DNA of 64,000 nt from 20CM-2-55-15 sp964633285. GTDB taxonomy: Bacteria > Acidobacteriota > Terriglobia > 20CM-2-55-15. Below the pieces are notes generated by a model, which saw nothing but the letters and a program-made list of their open reading frames with translations, did not search any database and was not told where the DNA came from. Both the position numbers and the translations under genes were made by a program. Positions within the stretch are counted from its first letter, which is position 1. Each line of letters begins with the position of its first letter. Location of the stretch: positions 1-64,000 of the forward strand of contig CAZWGA010000005.1 of NCBI GenBank assembly GCA_964633285.1, given 5' to 3'. Positions 33,525 through 42,399 of this stretch are shown here, one piece after another.

Positions 33525-34276
33525 GAAGGCCTGGTCTGCGTCAGCGAAAAGCTTGCCTCATCATTCCACTCCTGGTGCAAATCTCCGTCGCAGGAATTTC
33601 CTCTGCCTATGCGCAAAATCGAGGCGCGGCGCCGGCGACTCCACGAGCGCAGGCTCCAATCGACATGACGGGATACTGGGCATCGTTCGTAACGGAGGAC
33701 TGGCGATACCGCATGCAAACGCCGCCGAAGGGCGATTACGCGGGAGTGCCGATGACTCCGGATGCCCGCAAGATCGCCGATGCGTGGGATCCGGCCGCCG
33801 ACGAAGCCGCCGGCAATCAATGCAAATCGTATGGCGCTGCCGCGATCATGCGCGTGCCGACTCGCATTCACATCACGTGGGAAGACGAAAACACGCTTCG
33901 CATGGAAACCGATGCCGGCACACAAACGCGAATCCTCCACTTTGGACCGGCGCCGGCGGCAACCGGCGCGCCTGCATGGCAAGGTTATTCGTCCGCTCAA
34001 TGGGAACGGCCCGCATCGGGCGGCGGGTCTTTGAAAGTGACGACAACCAGCATGCGGAGTGGATACCTTCGCAAGAACGGCATTCCCTACAGCGAGAACG
34101 CGGTTCTTACCGAATACTACGATCTCGCTCCTCTGCCGGGCGGCGGTCTGGTTCTCGCCGTCACGGCAGTGGTGGACGATCCGCGATATCTTCAAACGCC
34201 ATTGATCGTGGCCTCACATTTCAAGAAGGAGGTTGACGGATCCAAGTGGGATCCCACACCATGCAGCGCGAAATGA
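33521..34276 (+). CDS. Exported protein of unknown function (tandem relative 1)
   Basis: A 251-residue protein starting at GTG with AGGAGA upstream. It has a signal peptide ending SSAYAQ, then a low-complexity spacer and a beta-rich domain beginning IDMTGYWASFVTEDWRYRM. Conserved-looking segments are IHITWEDENTLRMETDAGTQTR and SMRSGYLRKNGIPYSENAVLTEYYD. The following gene has a parallel C-terminal region, so the two arose by duplication. Both begin with GYW/GSW motifs and lack catalytic signatures known to me. Such proteins are common as unannotated exported proteins in Acidobacteria. Confidence 0.65.
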   Translation: MRRPGLRQRKACLIIPLLVQISVAGISSAYAQNRGAAPATPRAQAPIDMTGYWASFVTEDWRYRMQTPPKGDYAGVPMTPDARKIADAWDPAADEAAGNQCKSYGAAAIMRVPTRIHITWEDENTLRMETDAGTQTRILHFGPAPAATGAPAWQGYSSAQWERPASGGGSLKVTTTSMRSGYLRKNGIPYSENAVLTEYYDLAPLPGGGLVLAVTAVVDDPRYLQTPLIVASHFKKEVDGSKWDPTPCSAK

Positions 34277-35109
34277 TCACCATTCGCACAACACTCGCCG
34301 CGCTCCTGTTGATGTGCGCGTGCATGAACCGCGGCGCCTTTGCTCAGCCGGAGATCACCGGTTCATGGGCCGCGCGAAATCACAAGATTACGGCGGGCGA
34401 CGGAATACCCGTGGATTTCACGGGGATTCCGCTGAACGAAGAAGGGCGGACAAGGGCCCTTAGTTATTCTGAATCGCAACTGGCGATGGTCGAACGTCAA
34501 TGCCAGGGATGGCCTGCGTTTTATATGGTGCAGGGACCTTTCGGACTGAAGATCTGGAGCGACAACGATCCGATCAAGGGCAGTGTCATCTCGTACACCA
34601 TCGGCGCGTGGGAAGATCGCGCGCCGCTCACAATCTGGATGGACGGCAGGCCGCATCCTTCGCAGTATGCCGAACACACCCGAGCGGGATTCACGACCGG
34701 AAAGTGGGAAGGCAATACGCTGGTCGCCTACACCACACACATGAAAGCGGGATTCCTTCGTAAAACCGGACCGCCCAGCAGCGACCAGGCCACGATGACG
34801 ACGCGATTCCTGCGTCACGGCGACATCATGACGGTTCTTGTGATCGTGGAAGATCCGATCTATCTTGCCGAGCCCTGGATTCTGTCGAAGAGTTTTCAGC
34901 TCAGCCCAACTCCGCTCGCATCGACGGGCCCGCCCTGCGTGACAACCTTCGAAGGCGGATCGGGCGCAAGCGTTCCCCATTACGTACCCGAAAAGAATCC
35001 GTTCATCGATGAAATGACGGAAAAATATCAGGTGCCGCGGCCGGCAGTTCTTGGTTTCCCCGAAACTCTTTATCCCGAGTATCGCAGGAAACTCGTCCCT
35101 CCAAGGTAA
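34273..35109 (+). CDS. Exported protein of unknown function (tandem relative 2)
   Basis: A 278-residue protein from the ATG at 34273, which overlaps the previous stop (ATGA); longer starts at 34246 and 34261 are possible. The signal peptide is TLAALLLMCACMNRGAFAQ and may be a lipoprotein type (two Cys). The domain starts ITGSWAARNHKI and continues with PFGLKIWSDNDP, LTIWMDGRPHPSQYAEHTRAG, and HMKAGFLRKTGPPSSDQATM. The last part mirrors SMRSGYLRKNGIPYSENAV in the upstream protein. The tight overlaps suggest that the two products work together. Confidence 0.65.
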   Translation: MITIRTTLAALLLMCACMNRGAFAQPEITGSWAARNHKITAGDGIPVDFTGIPLNEEGRTRALSYSESQLAMVERQCQGWPAFYMVQGPFGLKIWSDNDPIKGSVISYTIGAWEDRAPLTIWMDGRPHPSQYAEHTRAGFTTGKWEGNTLVAYTTHMKAGFLRKTGPPSSDQATMTTRFLRHGDIMTVLVIVEDPIYLAEPWILSKSFQLSPTPLASTGPPCVTTFEGGSGASVPHYVPEKNPFIDEMTEKYQVPRPAVLGFPETLYPEYRRKLVPPR

Positions 35110-35116
35110 TCGCGGA

Positions 35117-35653
35117 ATGCCCGGCCGATTTCAAATTGCCGCAGGACTGACGATTGCGATCGCATTCCTATCGATTGCAGCGGGACAAACCGCTCTCGAC
35201 AAAACCATCGAGGCGCAGCTTCGAAAAGTGTTTCCGAATGCGACCTCGTTTTCGCCGAAACAGCCCGCTCCCGTCCCCCACTACACGGCCTTTACCGGCG
35301 CCCCGGGATCACAGACCGTCGCCGGATATGTTTTCTGGACGACCGAACTCGAACCGCTGGAACGCGGATACGACGGCCCGATCAAAATGCTGGTCGGCAT
35401 GGATCTGAACGCGCACCTGACAGGAGTTCTCGTCACCGAACACCACGAACCGTACGGATACTTCTCCGTGGATCTTCCCGAATTCGCGCAGCAATTCAAG
35501 GGCAAGGACATTCGCGACGCCTTCAAGGTCGGCGCGGATGTCGCCGCGGTCTCCCGCGCATCAATCAGCATCAACAGTTCTTCACGCGCGATCCGGAACG
35601 GCGCGCGCCGCGTCGCGCGAGCCCTGCTGACGCCGCCGGGAACGGCTAAATGA
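35117..35653 (+). CDS. Exported FMN-binding (FMN_bind) protein, likely ApbE-flavinylated
   Basis: A 178-residue protein with a signal peptide and one FMN_bind domain (about 45-165), as in NosR and RnfG. Near the C-terminus D141 V A A V S146 R A S149 corresponds to the Dxx(S/T)GA(T/S) flavin-attachment motif; the acceptor Thr is replaced by Ser149 and the Gly by Arg. FMN would be attached by ApbE, and an apbE gene is at 48605-49711. The stop overlaps the next gene, a NosR-like membrane ferredoxin protein, so the pair looks like a split NosR-type electron-transfer unit. Confidence 0.8.
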   Translation: MPGRFQIAAGLTIAIAFLSIAAGQTALDKTIEAQLRKVFPNATSFSPKQPAPVPHYTAFTGAPGSQTVAGYVFWTTELEPLERGYDGPIKMLVGMDLNAHLTGVLVTEHHEPYGYFSVDLPEFAQQFKGKDIRDAFKVGADVAAVSRASISINSSSRAIRNGARRVARALLTPPGTAK

Positions 35654-36573
35654 GGCAACTGGTCATTGCGCTTCTGCTTCTGGCCGCATCCGTTCAGGCG
35701 GTCCACGCGCAAAAGAAAAGCGACGTATGGAATTTTGCGGACGAAGAAGAAGCTGTTCCGACGTTCACACAGGACCTGAAAGATCAGGCCCTCGATCTCA
35801 CGCTTTTCACAGGCTTCGCTACACTCGCAATGATCGGCTTCTTTCGAAAGAGCGAGAGATTGAAATGGATCACGATGGGAAGTGCTGTCGTGTATCTGGG
35901 GTTCGCGCGAAGCCAGTTGATCACCGTTGTAAACATCTTCGCGCTGACTCAGTGGAACCTTCCCGTGTTCCGTCACAATATGGTCTGGTATTTATTCGCC
36001 ATCTTCACCGTGGTGACGACCATTCTGTGGGGCCGGGTCTATTGCGGCCGTGTCTGCGCGTTCGGAGCAATGACCCAGCTTCTCGACAAGATTGTCCCCG
36101 CAAAGCTGCGCTATGAAGTGCCTGCGCGCATCGAGCGTCGCGCTGCCGGCATCAAGTACGGACTGCTTGCGGCGGTTGTCCTTTATTTCCTCGCAACCAA
36201 GGACATTTCAATCTACAGGTATGTCGAACCGTTCTGGATGTTCTCGCGGGTGGCTTCAACGGGAATGTGGGCCGGCTTGGCAGTGTTGCTGATCGGAACT
36301 GTTTTCGTCAGAAATCTTTATTGCCGTTTTCTCTGTCCGGTAGGCGCGTTCCTGGGGCTGCTCTCGAACCTCACGGTATTCCGCATCAAGCGATGGTCGG
36401 AATGCAACTCATGCAGGATCTGTGAAAAGAAATGCGAGTGGGGAGCGATTCGGGGACCGAAAATTATCGCCGCTGAATGCGTCCGCTGCGATGACTGTGA
36501 GCGTCTCTATATGGATCAGGAAAAGTGCCCACACTGGCTGATCATCCGGAAGAAGGCGCAAGCGCTTCACTAA
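35650..36573 (+). CDS. NosR/NapH-like membrane polyferredoxin
   Basis: A 307-residue membrane protein with about five hydrophobic segments and cytoplasmic iron-sulfur motifs. Two membrane-edge Cys motifs, YCGRVCAFGA and YCRFLCPVGAF, match the CxxxCP pattern of NosR/NapH. A C-terminal ferredoxin has CNSCRICEKKC and an atypical second set (CVRCDDCERLYMDQEKC). It overlaps the FMN_bind gene by four bases. Together they would pass electrons across the inner membrane to an exported reductase. No nosZ or similar terminal enzyme is in the window; the adjacent exported proteins are candidates. Confidence 0.85.
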   Translation: MRQLVIALLLLAASVQAVHAQKKSDVWNFADEEEAVPTFTQDLKDQALDLTLFTGFATLAMIGFFRKSERLKWITMGSAVVYLGFARSQLITVVNIFALTQWNLPVFRHNMVWYLFAIFTVVTTILWGRVYCGRVCAFGAMTQLLDKIVPAKLRYEVPARIERRAAGIKYGLLAAVVLYFLATKDISIYRYVEPFWMFSRVASTGMWAGLAVLLIGTVFVRNLYCRFLCPVGAFLGLLSNLTVFRIKRWSECNSCRICEKKCEWGAIRGPKIIAAECVRCDDCERLYMDQEKCPHWLIIRKKAQALH

Positions 36574-36587
36574 CGGCAGCTAACTCC

Positions 36588-39272
36588 ATGTCCAATGCTG
36601 ACTCAGAAACGCTGCAACCGCCGCCGGTCGAGTTTGCGAAAGAGATTCGACTGGCCGTTGTTCTGTATGGCGGCGTTTCCCTCGCTGTTTACATCAATGG
36701 TGTTGTCCAGGAGTTGCTGCATCTGGTCCGGGCAACATCGGAATCGAAAATCGATGGAGTAAATACGGGCCACGCGCAGTTCAGGGATCACGCCCACAAT
36801 CATGCAGGCGATCCCGAATACCTCAGCGAGGTCGAGCAGGTTTATCGCGATATCGCGCGCGTGAGGACCGTGGGATGCGGCGCGTTTGCGGAGTCCGGCG
36901 CCATCCAGACTCGTTTTGTGGTGGACGTCATTTCGGGCACTTCGGCCGGCGGCATTAACGGACTGTTTCTGGGCAAGGCGCTCGCATGCGGAAAGAACAT
37001 TTCGGAACTTCAGGATCTTTGGCTGAACGAAGCAGACTTCAATCTGCTCCTCAACGACGACGCTTCCATTCGAGGTGAAGGCCTCGCACCACAGGAACCG
37101 CCACGATCGCTGCTGAACAGCAGCCGCCTTTATCTCGAAATCCTGAAGGCGCTTCGCGCAATGGATGATTCTCCCGAGCGCGCGGCCCTGGCTGAAGACA
37201 TCGACCTTTACCTTACAACAACGGATCTGCTGGGAATGCCCACCGCGCTCGAAGTCATGGGCCGCCGAGTCGAGGAACTTCGGCACAAATTCTTTTTTCA
37301 ATTCAAGTCGAGACACCTCAACAAGGATTACACACCGTTTCTCGCTTTTGCCGCGCGCTGCACATCGTCGTTTCCGGTGGCGTTTGAGCCGATGCGCCTT
37401 GTGGACATCGATCCCGTTGTCGACCTCATTTACGGCAGAGAAGGCATTGGCAAGCATTCGGATTCACCGCTGTGGAACGAGTTCATGGAACCGTTCGAGA
37501 GCGCCGGACACTCGGGATGGCGGGCCTTTGGCGATGGAGGATCGCTCGACAACAAACCGTTCGGCCACGCCATCGATGCGTTGCTTCAACGCGAAGCGAA
37601 CGTTCCTGTCGACCGGAAGCTCTTGTACGTCGAACCGGATCCCGAAGACGTTCCCCACATTCCCACCCGGGAGACTCCTCCCGATTTCATCCAAAACGGT
37701 CTGGCGTGTCTCGTGACACTGCCGGGATACGAAACCATCCGCGAAGATGTGCAGCGCATCCTCGAACGCAATCGCCTGGTCCGCCGCACGCGCGCTGCAA
37801 TGGAAATGATCGAGAACCTGGATTTGAAAGCGGTCGACGATCCGCAGTGGAAAGCGAAATCGTTCTCGAAGGAAGTAGAGGGCCGCGATGCCGCCTACGT
37901 CGGCTATTACAAATTAAAGGTCACGCAGGCAACGGATGAATTAGCCCTGATGATCACCTGCGCCGCCGGCCTCTCGGACGCCCCGGGCGATCTGGCTGCT
38001 GTGCGCAATGTCGTTCGCAAATGGCGTGAAGAAAAATATCAGGACCGTTTTAACGAATTCCTGATGGATTTTGATTTCTCCTATCGCGTGCGCCGGCTAC
38101 GGTTTGTTCTCCGAAGAATTGACCGCTTCTCGTCGTCCGGCGAAACCTCGCGAGAGCAGTGCTCGCATTTGCGAACACTCAAGAGAGGTGTTCGTGATTG
38201 TCTCGACCCTCTCCTCAAGAAACGCGAAACCTACAGGCGCAGGAACCAACCGCCGGACCGCGAGTTCACGAACGCTGTTGCCGGTTTCTGGAATCGCAGC
38301 GGCGGAACTCCGGAGGTTTTGCAGAAGTGGCTTGCCGGCGATATTCCGGATGAATTGGTGAACAGCCAGGAACTCGACCGGATTCGAGAAATCATCGCCG
38401 GCGATTTTGAAAAAGCATTCAGGGCCGCTAGCGCTGCCATGCTGGAACTGTTTCGGGGCGAAGACTCCATCGCGCACAGAATCCGCGGCTATTACCGGAA
38501 CTTCGAGAATTACGACGCGGCAATTTTTCCGATGATCTACGGAACAGATACCGGAGAACTGGACGAGGTCGAGATTGTGCGCATCAGTCCGAAAGACAGC
38601 GTTCAGTTATTTGACCAGGATGCCGGTCATTGCAGGAAACTCGCCGGAACGCGGCTCGTTCACTTTGGAGCGTTGTTCAAACGCGACTGGCGCGAGACCG
38701 ACATACTGTGGGGCAGGCTCGATGCCGCTGAACGTATCATCGCGGCGCTGAATCCGCCGTCGCCTGAAGTTTTCACGCAGCGTGCCCATCGAGCCATTCT
38801 TGATGAAGCATTCACGAATCGCGATGAGACCGGCATCTGCAGATTAATCTGCGGCGCCGTTCTTTCAACCGCCGACCAACGCCCGAATCTCACGGCGCTC
38901 ATCGATTTATACACACGAATCAACGGCCTTGGCCTGCGAACCGTTCTTCCAGCGCTCGCAGCAGTGCAACGGTATTACGTCGCAAACTTCAATCGGGACG
39001 GCGGCTTCGAACCGGAGTCGAGCGCTCGGGAATTGGCGCGTTCGGCAACGATTGCCGGCAGGATGCTTGATGATGCCGCGGTCAGACATGGAGTAAGGAA
39101 AAGATGGGTTCATTGGCTGGTGTACGCGGGCTGGGCGCTGTGGAGCCTGCTCAGGATTTTCCTGCCGCAGAGACTTTACGCCATCCTCGCCAGATGCTGG
39201 ATAGGCCTCCTTTGCCTTGCCGGCATTCTGGTGATCTTTTATTTGATTCGACTCATGGAATACCTGAAGTGA
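36588..39272 (+). CDS. Patatin-like phospholipase with C-terminal membrane segment
   Basis: An 894-residue protein of the large patatin group. The oxyanion loop is LYGGVSLAVYINGV, the nucleophile elbow is SGTSAGGING with Ser119, and the catalytic Asp is Asp316 in FGDGGSLDNKPFG. The region after about 450 is helical, and the end has a hydrophobic stretch (LLCLAGILVIFYLI) that would anchor it. The ATG at 36588 is chosen because it begins just before the conserved region; an in-frame ATG at 36525 lies in the upstream gene. It probably cleaves lipid acyl chains at the inner membrane. Some members are linked to bacterial defence, but nothing here supports that. Confidence 0.85.
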   Translation: MSNADSETLQPPPVEFAKEIRLAVVLYGGVSLAVYINGVVQELLHLVRATSESKIDGVNTGHAQFRDHAHNHAGDPEYLSEVEQVYRDIARVRTVGCGAFAESGAIQTRFVVDVISGTSAGGINGLFLGKALACGKNISELQDLWLNEADFNLLLNDDASIRGEGLAPQEPPRSLLNSSRLYLEILKALRAMDDSPERAALAEDIDLYLTTTDLLGMPTALEVMGRRVEELRHKFFFQFKSRHLNKDYTPFLAFAARCTSSFPVAFEPMRLVDIDPVVDLIYGREGIGKHSDSPLWNEFMEPFESAGHSGWRAFGDGGSLDNKPFGHAIDALLQREANVPVDRKLLYVEPDPEDVPHIPTRETPPDFIQNGLACLVTLPGYETIREDVQRILERNRLVRRTRAAMEMIENLDLKAVDDPQWKAKSFSKEVEGRDAAYVGYYKLKVTQATDELALMITCAAGLSDAPGDLAAVRNVVRKWREEKYQDRFNEFLMDFDFSYRVRRLRFVLRRIDRFSSSGETSREQCSHLRTLKRGVRDCLDPLLKKRETYRRRNQPPDREFTNAVAGFWNRSGGTPEVLQKWLAGDIPDELVNSQELDRIREIIAGDFEKAFRAASAAMLELFRGEDSIAHRIRGYYRNFENYDAAIFPMIYGTDTGELDEVEIVRISPKDSVQLFDQDAGHCRKLAGTRLVHFGALFKRDWRETDILWGRLDAAERIIAALNPPSPEVFTQRAHRAILDEAFTNRDETGICRLICGAVLSTADQRPNLTALIDLYTRINGLGLRTVLPALAAVQRYYVANFNRDGGFEPESSARELARSATIAGRMLDDAAVRHGVRKRWVHWLVYAGWALWSLLRIFLPQRLYAILARCWIGLLCLAGILVIFYLIRLMEYLK

Positions 39273-39291
39273 CATGGTAGTATGACCGGCC

Positions 39292-40407
39292 ATGAAATCA
39301 CGCCGGGTTCTCATCACACTTTGCACTGTAATAGCACTTGCCGCGGGCATTGTTCTCGCTGCTCCCGTACCGCTGCCGGTCAAACTCACCGACCAGGAGT
39401 TCTGGAATTTGTCCAGAGAGTCTTCCGAGGAGGATGGCTATTTTCGTTCGGACAATCTGCTGTCCAATGAAACGAGCTTTCAATACGTCATTCCCGATCT
39501 CCTCAAGTCTGCAAAGCAGGGCCGCGTTTATATGGGCGTTGGCCCGGAACAAAACTTCACGTACATGGCGGCGCTGAAGCCGGCGATGGCGTTCATCATC
39601 GACATTCGTCACGGTAACCTCGATGTGCATCTCATGTATAAAGCGCTCTTCGAGCTTTCCAAAGATCGAGCCGAATTCGTTTCGCGCTTATTCTCGAGAA
39701 AGCGGCCGGAAGGCCTGACCGCAGCGTCCTCGACGAGACAGATTTTCACCGCGTTCATGGTCGCGGACGGCAGTCAGGAACTTTATGAGGAGAATTTGAA
39801 GGCGGTTGAAGATCAACTCATGAAGAAGCACGGATTCGCGCTGACCGATGGCGATCGCGACGGTATTCGCTGGGCCCTCAGCAACTACTACCGTTTCGGT
39901 CCACGGATCAGCTACAACTCCAGCCTCTCGGCAAGTGATCCACCGGCTGTAGTCGGCGCGGCCGGCGGCCGGCGCGGCGGCGGAAACAACGGCGTGACTT
40001 ATGCGAGTCTGATGACCGCAGACGATGGAGACGGCAACTATCGAAGTTTTCTTGCCAGCGAGGAAAGCTTCGCGTTCCTGAAGGATCTGGAAACGCGGAA
40101 CCTCGTCATTCCGATAGTGGGAGATTTCGGAGGACCCAGGGCCATTCGTGCTGTCGGCCGATATTTGAAAAGCATCGATGCCAGGGTCTCTGCTTTCTAT
40201 CTTTCAAATGTTGAGCAGTTCCTGATTCAGGACGACAAATGGAACACGTTCTGCGCCAGCGCGTCGTCGCTCCCGCTCGACGATGCCAGCACATTTATCC
40301 GCTCCGGCCGGGGCGGCCCTAATGCGCCATTCGGAGGAGGAGGCGTTCAGAATTCTTCGACAGGAAATATGCTGGCGGAACTGAAAGGGTGCGCTCCGGC
40401 GCGTTGA
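39292..40407 (+). CDS. Exported protein of unknown function (LIC_10091-like)
   Basis: A 371-residue protein with a signal peptide (LCTVIALAAGIVLAAPVP). The core has a methyltransferase-like nucleotide-binding look: RVYMGVGPEQNFTYMAAL, AFIIDIRHGNLDVHLMYKALFELSKDRAEFVSRLFSRK, then a helix-rich section and IPIVGDFGGPRAIRAVGRYL with VSAFYLSNVEQFL. I recall this pattern from a family named after a Leptospira protein, without known function. A Gly/Arg-rich insert (AAGGRRGGGNNG) interrupts it. No partner is evident. Confidence 0.65.
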   Translation: MKSRRVLITLCTVIALAAGIVLAAPVPLPVKLTDQEFWNLSRESSEEDGYFRSDNLLSNETSFQYVIPDLLKSAKQGRVYMGVGPEQNFTYMAALKPAMAFIIDIRHGNLDVHLMYKALFELSKDRAEFVSRLFSRKRPEGLTAASSTRQIFTAFMVADGSQELYEENLKAVEDQLMKKHGFALTDGDRDGIRWALSNYYRFGPRISYNSSLSASDPPAVVGAAGGRRGGGNNGVTYASLMTADDGDGNYRSFLASEESFAFLKDLETRNLVIPIVGDFGGPRAIRAVGRYLKSIDARVSAFYLSNVEQFLIQDDKWNTFCASASSLPLDDASTFIRSGRGGPNAPFGGGGVQNSSTGNMLAELKGCAPAR

Positions 40408-40467
40408 CGAGCCGATGGTATATTGCGCTCTCAAAATTTCCTGAAACACTTGCAAAGGATGTGAATC

Positions 40468-42378
40468 ATGCGAGCTCGTAACATCTCAGTGCTGTTCTTG
40501 TCTGTTGTGGGATTGATTCTCGCGACCTGGGTTGTACTCGGACAGACGCGCGTGGATGACCTTGCGCTGCGCAATGCCGGCAAGACCGGCGAGGAATGGC
40601 TGACTTATGGTCTCACTCCCGGTGAAACCCGTTACAGCCCGCTCCGGCAGATCGACGCCAACAATGTGAACCGCCTCGGCCTGGCGTGGTCCTATGGCCT
40701 CGGTAACGGCGGCGGTAATCAGGAAGGGACGCCGCTGTTCTGGAACGGCAGTTTTTACGGGATCACCAACTGGAGCGTGGTCTTCTCCGTGGATGCGCGA
40801 ACAGGCAAAGAACGCTGGCGATGGGACCCCGAAGTCAACCAGGTAGCGGTGCGTCCAAAGATCTGCTGTGGAGTTGTGAATCGCGGCATTGCGATATATC
40901 AGGGCAAGATTATCGCGCCGGTCATCGACGGACGGCTCGAGGCTCTCGATGCGGACACCGGAAAACCGGTATGGGAAGCTCGTGTTTCCTATCCGCAGGA
41001 CAACTACAGCATCACGATGGCGCCTCGAATTGCGAAAGGTAAAGTGATTATCGGCGTCAGCGGCGCGGAGTATCCGGTTCGCGGCTTCTTCGCTGCATTC
41101 GATGCGAACACAGGACAACCGGCATGGAAGTTCTACACCATACCCGGAGACCCTTCGAAACCGTTTGAGCGCGCGGCATTGAAAAAGGCCGCTGAAACAT
41201 GGTCCGGTGATTGGTGGAAACTCGGCGGCGGCGGAACCGTATGGGACGGGATGGCGTACGATCCCGAGTCCAACCTTGTTTACGTCGGCACCGGCAACGG
41301 GGGGCCGTGGCCTGAAGAACTTCGCAAATCAAAAGGCAAAGACAATCTCTATGTCTGTTCGATTCTCGCAGTGAATGTCGATACCGGCGATCTCAAATGG
41401 TATTACCAGAACACTCCGGGTGATTCATGGGACTTCGACAGCGTGCAGGGTTTCATTCTCGCCGATATCACTGTTAGCGGCCGCCCGCGCAAGGTCATCA
41501 TGCAGGCAAACAAGAATGGTTTCTATTACGTGCTGGATCGTGTATCCGGAGCGTTCATTTCGGCCCAGCCTTTCGCGACCGTCACGTGGGCCAAGGGCAT
41601 TGATCCGGAAACCGGCCGGCCCATCATTAATCCCGAAGCGCACTACGATAACGGCGGCGGAACGGTGACTGTACAACCCGGAGCCGGCGGCGGCCACAAC
41701 TGGTCGCCCATGTCGTTCAATCCCGGAACGGGTCTCGTGTATATCCCCACCACAACGACAAGCAGCGGAACGTACGCGGTTGATCCCAATTTCACGTACG
41801 TGAATGGCCGTTCCAATACCGGACTGCTTCGAGGAAACCGTGGCGGCGCCGCGGGTGCCGCCGCGCCGACACCCGTGCCAACACCGCCGCCGGCGCCTGC
41901 CGCGAAGGTTTTGCCGGCAATTGGTCCGGCTGCGCCTGAAGGTCAGCGCGGGATGCTGGTTGCGTGGGATCCGGTCACTCAAAAGGAACGCTGGCGGACT
42001 CCGGGTGGAGGCGGCATCGGCGGAGGCACCGTCACCACCGCGAGCAATCTCGTATTTCAAGTTGTCAACGACGGAAGATTGCTGGCTTACACGGCGGACA
42101 AGGGCGAAAAGCTCCTCGAACTCCAGACGGGATTGCGTGGAGGCATGGGTCCGCCGATCACTTTCATGCTCGACGGTAAACAATACGTCGCTCTGATGGG
42201 CGGCCAGGGAACGGTTATCGGTCCTGTCCCGGGCGGCGGAGGCGGTGGAGGCGGCGCTGCGGCTGGGGCGGCTGCGCCGGCACCCGCACCCAACGCGGCT
42301 CCAGCGAATCCGACTGCGAAACCACGCCTGCTGGTGTTCATGCTGGATGGAAAGGGAACACTGCCGGTACCCGACTAA
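40468..42378 (+). CDS. PQQ-dependent (quinoprotein) dehydrogenase
   Basis: A 636-residue exported eight-bladed propeller enzyme. It has a signal peptide, the blade motif DALDADTGKPVWE-type (here EALDADTGKPVWE), and an adjacent Cys133-Cys134 pair (ICCGVV) as in alcohol dehydrogenases, where a vicinal disulfide lies near PQQ. WDFDSVQGFILADI, VIMQANKNGFYYVLDRVSG and GGGGIGGGTVTTASNLVFQ follow. There are two Ala/Pro/Gly-rich inserts (about 470-495 and 590-620) and no fused cytochrome domain. It oxidises an alcohol or sugar in the periplasm; the substrate is unknown. An external cytochrome must accept the electrons. Confidence 0.88.
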   Translation: MRARNISVLFLSVVGLILATWVVLGQTRVDDLALRNAGKTGEEWLTYGLTPGETRYSPLRQIDANNVNRLGLAWSYGLGNGGGNQEGTPLFWNGSFYGITNWSVVFSVDARTGKERWRWDPEVNQVAVRPKICCGVVNRGIAIYQGKIIAPVIDGRLEALDADTGKPVWEARVSYPQDNYSITMAPRIAKGKVIIGVSGAEYPVRGFFAAFDANTGQPAWKFYTIPGDPSKPFERAALKKAAETWSGDWWKLGGGGTVWDGMAYDPESNLVYVGTGNGGPWPEELRKSKGKDNLYVCSILAVNVDTGDLKWYYQNTPGDSWDFDSVQGFILADITVSGRPRKVIMQANKNGFYYVLDRVSGAFISAQPFATVTWAKGIDPETGRPIINPEAHYDNGGGTVTVQPGAGGGHNWSPMSFNPGTGLVYIPTTTTSSGTYAVDPNFTYVNGRSNTGLLRGNRGGAAGAAAPTPVPTPPPAPAAKVLPAIGPAAPEGQRGMLVAWDPVTQKERWRTPGGGGIGGGTVTTASNLVFQVVNDGRLLAYTADKGEKLLELQTGLRGGMGPPITFMLDGKQYVALMGGQGTVIGPVPGGGGGGGGAAAGAAAPAPAPNAAPANPTAKPRLLVFMLDGKGTLPVPD

Positions 42379-42399
42379 ATCCAGGAGCCATTCGTTCTT

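Noticed and set aside
36525..36587. Upstream start for the patatin-like gene
   Set aside because: The extra 21 residues overlap the NosR-like gene and are out of the conserved region; ATG 36588 is better placed.
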